A stretch of 28,308 bases of DNA. It comes from JANXQG01 sp037147235 (GTDB lineage: Bacteria > Planctomycetota > Planctomycetia > Pirellulales > Thermoguttaceae). The notes under the pieces were generated by a model. It had not been told where the DNA came from. It saw nothing but the letters and a program-made list of their open reading frames with translations, and ran no database searches. Positions within the stretch are counted from its first letter, which is position 1. Each line of letters begins with the position of its first letter. Both the position numbers and the translations under genes were made by a program. Shown here piece after piece: positions 24,319-28,308 of this stretch. The stretch lies in assembly GCA_037147235.1 (NCBI GenBank), contig JBAWVO010000047.1, forward strand, positions 1-28,308, in the 5' to 3' direction.

Positions 24319-25410
24319 GTGAAATACCTCGACGAATATCGAAATGCCGATGCCGCCAAGCAGTTGGCATCGGCCATTGCTCGGATGACGACCCGGCCGT
24401 GGAACATCATGGAGGTCTGCGGAGGGCAAACTCACGCCATCCTTCGCTTCGGGCTGGATGAAATGTTGCCTCCGGAGATCAACTTAATCCACGGCCCCGG
24501 CTGCCCGGTTTGCGTCACGCCGATGGAGATGATTGATCGGGCGTTGGCCATCGCCGCGCGGCCGGATGTGATCTTCTGCTCGTTCGGCGATATGCTGCGG
24601 GTGCCTGGCTCGACGAAGGATCTCTTCACGGTGAAGTCAGAAGGGGGCGACGTGCGAATCGTCTACTCGCCCATGGACGCCGTCGCCTTGGCCCAGAAAA
24701 ATCCGGACAAGCAAGTTGTATTTTTTGGCGTCGGTTTTGAAACGACCGCGCCGGCTAACGCCATGGCCGTGGTGCAAGCATCGCGGTTGGGCTTGGCGAA
24801 CTTCTCCGTACTGGTCTCGCACGTGTTGGTGCCGCCGGCTATATGTGCCGTGCTCAGTTCGCCCTTCAACCGCGTGCAAGGCTTCCTGGCCGCCGGCCAC
24901 GTCTGCGCGATCATGGGTATCAAAGAATATGAACCGATCGCCGAGAAGTACCACGTTCCGATCGTGGTCACGGGTTTTGAACCGCTGGACATCCTCCAGG
25001 GCGTGTTGATGTGTGTTCAACAGCTCGAAGCAGGTCGGGCCGAGGTCGAGATCCAGTACGCCCGGGCTGTGCGAACCGAAGGCAATCAGATAGCCTTGCA
25101 GATCCTGAAGGATGTTTTCGAGGTCGTGCCGCGGAAGTGGCGCGGGATCGGCGAGATACCTTCCAGCGGCTGGTCGCTGCGCGATGCTTACGCCCAATTC
25201 GATGCCGGTCGCCGTTTCGATGTTACCCACATCACGGCCGAGGAGCCGGCGGAGTGTATCGCTGGGCTGGTTTTGCAGGGCCAGAAAAAGCCGCACGAGT
25301 GTCCGGCCTTCGGCACCCGCTGCACGCCGGATCATCCCCTCGGTGCTCCGATGGTGTCGTCGGAAGGTGCCTGTTCCGCCTATTATCGTTACCGACGACG
25401 GGGGAGTTGA
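24319..25410 (+). CDS. hypD: hydrogenase maturation factor HypD
   Basis: 363 aa from GTG 24319, with GGAGAGGA about five bases upstream; this start gives VKYLDEYRN, the usual beginning. Motifs: MEVCGGQTH (about 34-42), HGPGCPVCVTP (about 63-73), FFGVGFETTAPANA, and the C-terminal HECPAFGTRCTP and GACSAYYRY. These Cys carry the [4Fe-4S] cluster and the thiols that hold the iron while CN and CO ligands are attached, with HypC. All key Cys are present. hypE follows after 101 bp of tandem repeats; hypC, hypF, hypA and hypB are not in the window. Confidence 0.96.
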   Translation: MKYLDEYRNADAAKQLASAIARMTTRPWNIMEVCGGQTHAILRFGLDEMLPPEINLIHGPGCPVCVTPMEMIDRALAIAARPDVIFCSFGDMLRVPGSTKDLFTVKSEGGDVRIVYSPMDAVALAQKNPDKQVVFFGVGFETTAPANAMAVVQASRLGLANFSVLVSHVLVPPAICAVLSSPFNRVQGFLAAGHVCAIMGIKEYEPIAEKYHVPIVVTGFEPLDILQGVLMCVQQLEAGRAEVEIQYARAVRTEGNQIALQILKDVFEVVPRKWRGIGEIPSSGWSLRDAYAQFDAGRRFDVTHITAEEPAECIAGLVLQGQKKPHECPAFGTRCTPDHPLGAPMVSSEGACSAYYRYRRRGS

Positions 25411-25415
25411 GAGTA

Positions 25416-25443
25416 GTTGTCGGTTGTCGGTTGTCGGTTGTCA
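25416..25443. repeat. 7-bp tandem repeat GTTGTCG x4
   Basis: Three exact GTTGTCG units and a fourth ending in A, directly after the hypD stop, followed by the short palindrome AGTACTCAGTACT. Confidence 0.85.
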
Positions 25444-25462
25444 GTACTCAGTACTTGTTTCC

Positions 25463-25511
25463 CCACCCTCCACCCTCCACGCCCCACGCTCCACGCTCCA
25501 CGCTCCACGCC
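25463..25511. repeat. 7-bp tandem repeat CCACGCT-type x7, abutting the hypE start
   Basis: Seven consecutive heptamers: CCACCCT twice, CCACGCC, CCACGCT three times, CCACGCC. The array ends at the base before the hypE ATG and replaces any purine-rich ribosome-binding site. Confidence 0.85.
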
Positions 25512-26576
25512 ATGTCCCAACCTAACTCCCAAAACTTCCCCCTCTCCTGTCCACTGCCGATCATCGAGCACGCCACGGTTCAACTAGCCCACGGCGGTGG
25601 GGGGCGATTCATGCGGAACCTGATCGAAGGGTTGTTCCGCCCGGCCTTTGCAGGTAACGGTCCGCAATCCCCAGCCCACGACAGCACGGTAGTGGAAATC
25701 GCGGGCGGACGCTTGGCGATGACCACCGATAGCTTTGTGGTCCAACCACTCTTCTTTCCCGGCGGCGACATCGGCAAGCTGGCCATTTACGGCACGGTGA
25801 ATGATCTGGCTATGTCCGGAGCCAAGCCGCTCTATCTCAGTGCGGGCTTTATCCTCGAAGAAGGCCTACCCATGGATACACTTCGCCGCGTGGTCGACTC
25901 GATGTGCATGGCCTGCCGCGAGGTGGGGGTTCGGATCATCACCGGTGATACCAAGGTGGTCGACCGCGGTAAGGGCGACGGTATCTTCATCAACACGACC
26001 GGCGTGGGTCTTGTGCCGTCGGGCATCGACATCGCGCCGCAACGGGTCGCCCCAGGTGACGCAGTGATTGTCAGCGGCGACCTGGGCCGGCATGGCATGG
26101 CTGTCATGTCGGTCCGCGAGGGGCTTGGTTTCGAGAGTACGCTCCAGAGTGATTGCGCATCGTTGGTCGGACTGGTCGAGGCAATGTCGGTCGTCGGCCA
26201 AGATCTGCATTGCCTCCGGGATCTAACCCGCGGGGGACTCTCCGCGGCACTGAACGAGATCGCACTGGATGTGCAGGTTGGCATCGAGCTTGAAGAAGCG
26301 GCGATTCCTGTTTCGGAGCCTGTCGCGGCGGCCTGTGAGATTCTCGGACTTGACCCGTTTTACGTGGCGAACGAGGGCCGCTTGGTGGCCTTTGTCGCGC
26401 CGCAGTCGGCCGAACGGGTGCTGGACATCTTGCGTCATCATCCGGCCGCACACAACCCGGCGATCATCGGCCGGGTAACCGACGTGCATCCGCGCTCGGT
26501 CCAGGTGCAAAGCCCCATGGGCGTCGGGCGAATCCTCGATCTGCTCTCCGGCGAGCAGATGCCGAGGATCTGCTGA
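25512..26576 (+). CDS. hypE: hydrogenase maturation factor HypE
   Basis: 354 aa from ATG 25512. The frame is open far upstream through hypD, but that is an artefact; only from here is it HypE-like. LAHGGGGRFMRNLI (about 27-40), MTTDSFVVQPLFFPGGDIGKLAIYGTVNDLAMSGAKP and ITGDTKVVDRGKGDGIFINTTGVG are the PurM-like ATP-binding parts. The protein ends in PRIC, whose Cys is carbamoylated by HypF and dehydrated to thiocyanate, the source of the CN ligands passed to HypC-HypD. No Shine-Dalgarno; the start is preceded by a pyrimidine-rich tandem array. Confidence 0.96.
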   Translation: MSQPNSQNFPLSCPLPIIEHATVQLAHGGGGRFMRNLIEGLFRPAFAGNGPQSPAHDSTVVEIAGGRLAMTTDSFVVQPLFFPGGDIGKLAIYGTVNDLAMSGAKPLYLSAGFILEEGLPMDTLRRVVDSMCMACREVGVRIITGDTKVVDRGKGDGIFINTTGVGLVPSGIDIAPQRVAPGDAVIVSGDLGRHGMAVMSVREGLGFESTLQSDCASLVGLVEAMSVVGQDLHCLRDLTRGGLSAALNEIALDVQVGIELEEAAIPVSEPVAAACEILGLDPFYVANEGRLVAFVAPQSAERVLDILRHHPAAHNPAIIGRVTDVHPRSVQVQSPMGVGRILDLLSGEQMPRIC

Positions 26577-26836
26577 GAGAGGTGAGAAGGGTGAGAATGG
26601 TATGAAGGGTATGAAAGGGGGAGGCACACTGCCCATATTACATGCGATTCCTATATTTCGTGGATGGCATCTTTAATTCCCCCAGAAACTATCGCAGACT
26701 ACCTGCCTCGCCAACACTGCACCTGCCAATCTCCTGTCCCTAAACGGGGCGACCCGTATATTGCTCTCCTACTTTGCTCCTGCTGCTGTTCTCACGAATG
26801 TCTGAATCCCTGAATCCCTAAAGACTTTCCAGAGCC
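26577..26836. other. convergent spacer, no gene
   Basis: Begins with a purine-rich degenerate repeat (GGTGAGAA / GGTATGAA units, about 26581-26620) and ends with CTGAATCC direct repeats (about 26801-26820). A weak stem ACGGG-GCGA-CCCGT sits at 26744-26757. Nothing else seen. Confidence 0.5.
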
Positions 26837-27943
26837 TCATGTCCATTTCGTAATTCGCCGCCCGTTTCCATCTTTGTAAAGTCCTGCAACAATACAAATG
26901 AAGTCAGTCAAAAAGGAAATTGCCCAGATTAAACCAAAAGCAACTCCTATCGCAAAACAAGCACTACCTATTAGCGGAACAAGAGCCAGAATACCTAGAC
27001 CAATCAATACAGGCCCTATCAAGTAGAAAAATCCCCATCCCTTACGTCCTGCGTAGAACGCATGTACGCCGAAATAACCGAAAAAGAAAAACAATAGAAA
27101 CAAGGGCAAAATCCGTTTGTCGCTCTCCCCTGTTTTTGCATCTTGCCCTTCCAAGAATTCTCCGCAATGCTTGCACTTCTTTGCAACCCGTAGGATCGTC
27201 TCCCCGCAAAAAGGACAAGGCTTGGTCATCGTGGTCTGAAGCTCTTTTCTAATCTCAGAAAGTGGAGGTGATTTGACGGATGGAGATTGCACCACTGCAA
27301 TGCCCGTGATAGGTGGATGTGGTGCTGATATCGGCGAAGTATATATATTTTGCGCAGATTTCTCAATGCGAATAGGCCGCAGGGGCGGTTGCGATGGCTC
27401 CTCGCTGCTGAGCCACTCCGCAATCTCGTTTTCTGTTTTGTTGGGCAGCGAAACTTCATGTGCGTCGGGTGCCTGCTTGCGCTCGGTATCCGCTTTCTTC
27501 ACTTGGCTAGGTGGCACTGGAGCAGGTCGGGCCGCAAGCGAGTCAGTAAGCCAGCCAGCATGACCAGCCTTTGTCCACCCGTCGTGGGTGCCATGCCGAA
27601 TGGATGTGGTCGAGATAATTTTCCCCGCCTGGCAGAAACTCTTAATGTCTCGTGATGAAAACGGCCCGTATATAAATTCGCCATCGTTACAATACCATGC
27701 CGGGAAAATCTCGTTGAGGGCTTCTGTACTACCGGCAGAACGCCAATTACTCTCCGACTCGGCCCTAACCAGCGTGCCTGGCAAGACTCGCTTCTCGCGG
27801 ACGCACTTCGCCATTTCATCCAAGGAGAACGGCCCATACTCCTCATCTCCGTCTCGTACATGCCAGTTTCCGCCCATTGCCTCACCCACTGATTTGTGAT
27901 TGACGGTGATTATTGACGCATCGCCAACCGACTTTACACTCAT
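26837..27943 (-). CDS. membrane protein with two GYF_2 domains, zinc ribbon and TM2-like domain
   Basis: 368 aa from ATG 27943. The frame continues to ATG 28006, but that would overlap the divergent gene; ATG 27877, just before NWHVRDG, is another option. GYF_2 domain 1 (about 25-75, WHVRDGDEEYGPFSLDEM) and 2 (about 82-135, WYCNDGEFIYGPFSSRDI), a Ser/Pro-rich linker, a zinc ribbon (about 238-258, CPFCGE...CKHCGEF) and a C-terminal TM2-like part with several membrane helices (FFFFGYFGVHAFYAGRKGWG...DGNGRR). GYF_2 domains usually bind proline-rich peptides. Likely a membrane-bound adaptor; client unknown. Lower G+C than neighbours. Confidence 0.82.
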   Translation of the reverse strand: MSVKSVGDASIITVNHKSVGEAMGGNWHVRDGDEEYGPFSLDEMAKCVREKRVLPGTLVRAESESNWRSAGSTEALNEIFPAWYCNDGEFIYGPFSSRDIKSFCQAGKIISTTSIRHGTHDGWTKAGHAGWLTDSLAARPAPVPPSQVKKADTERKQAPDAHEVSLPNKTENEIAEWLSSEEPSQPPLRPIRIEKSAQNIYTSPISAPHPPITGIAVVQSPSVKSPPLSEIRKELQTTMTKPCPFCGETILRVAKKCKHCGEFLEGQDAKTGESDKRILPLFLLFFFFGYFGVHAFYAGRKGWGFFYLIGPVLIGLGILALVPLIGSACFAIGVAFGLIWAISFLTDFICIVAGLYKDGNGRRITKWT

Positions 27944-28004
27944 TATACTTAGATCGTGAAGTTCGTCTACTATTATTAAAGCAACCCACCAACAGGGGCG
28001 TTCC

Positions 28005-28308
28005 ATGTCCGTTCAATGGTTTGTAAAGACCCAGGCCGGTCAGGCAGGGCCGTTTAGTTCGCAGCAACTGAAGCAATTGGTTGTTGATGGGAAAGTAAAG
28101 CCGGAAACGGGGGTTCGCCGCGAAACCGATGAAAAATGGTTTTTAGCGAAACAGTTCAAGGGGATGTTTGACCAGCCAAGTGCGCCGCCGCAGGTTGCGG
28201 CAGCTAAGAAGCTCCCTCCGGTGAAAACACCTCATCAAGTTAAGGTGTCAGGAACGAATGGCACTGTCGCTTGTTGTGTAAGGAGTTACGGCGATGTGTT
28301 GCCGTCGG
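28005..28308 (+). CDS. GYF_2-domain protein, N-terminal part (3' end outside window)
   Basis: ATG 28005 opens a frame that stays open to the window end (101 codons). Residues 4-55 are a GYF_2 domain: WFVKTQAGQAGPFSSQQLKQLVVDGKV and then WFLAKQFKGMFD. A Pro/Ala/Lys linker follows. It is divergent from, and shares its first domain with, the minus-strand gene next to it, with about 60 bp between the two starts, so they may share a regulatory region. Confidence 0.75.
   Translation, partial: MSVQWFVKTQAGQAGPFSSQQLKQLVVDGKVKPETGVRRETDEKWFLAKQFKGMFDQPSAPPQVAAAKKLPPVKTPHQVKVSGTNGTVACCVRSYGDVLPS

Noticed and set aside
25011..25511. Open frame upstream of hypE that would make a 521-aa fusion
   Set aside because: It runs antiparallel in frame to hypD codons and through the heptamer arrays; residues are not HypE-like until the ATG at 25512.
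25411..25511. CRISPR-like array between hypD and hypE
   Set aside because: Units are contiguous heptamers without spacers, so these are simple tandem repeats.

Overview
The window looks like part of a planctomycete chromosome, probably from the Pirellulales or a close relative. This is an inference from three things: the gene families (an alpha-2-macroglobulin-like protein with a degenerate thioester, a DUF4912/Rho_N protein, a very long IF-2), the habit of short palindromic repeats between genes (including the kind that encodes NPKRKRG when read through), and a G+C-rich core with many weak Shine-Dalgarno sites. No tRNA, rRNA or CRISPR array was found.

Layout. (1) 2-3583: 3' part of an alpha-2-macroglobulin-like gene. 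(2) 3584-4108: a repeat element with terminal inverted repeats, followed by a decayed C-terminal piece of a RAYT (REP-associated tyrosine transposase) gene. (3) 4109-6847: SNF2-type helicase with SWIM zinc-binding motifs. (4) 6848-11167: a more A+T-rich accessory region, all minus strand. It holds a DUF4276 (TOPRIM-like) gene overlapping an AAA_21/OLD-like ATPase gene, a 58-codon ORF coupled to the ATPase, a coiled-coil protein, two small single-pass membrane proteins and a 117-aa membrane-associated protein. At its right end the last 37 bp of yebC occur twice. (5) 11173-20660, minus strand: the housekeeping block nusA-infB-rbfA, then a HhH/endonuclease-III-like gene, a large TPR gene and yebC. 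A good sigma70-type promoter lies upstream of nusA. (6) 20661-21276: gene-free, with a second copy of the repeat element and a long hairpin. (7) 21277-21507, minus: AtpZ/AtpI-like protein, divergent from a plus-strand DUF4912 gene and ribF. (8) 24319-26576: hypD and hypE, separated by two 7-bp tandem arrays. (9) 26837-28308: a divergent pair of GYF_2-domain genes; the right one runs out of the window.

How genes work together. nusA, infB and rbfA form the usual transcription/translation block; YebC is a ribosome-linked factor. RibF makes FMN and FAD. HypD and HypE make the Fe(CN)2CO ligands of [NiFe] hydrogenase. The AAA ATPase plus DUF4276 pair resembles split OLD-type defence modules and is the best candidate for an unusual system here, with the upstream small membrane and coiled-coil genes as possible accessory parts. 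That last link rests only on strand, spacing and composition.
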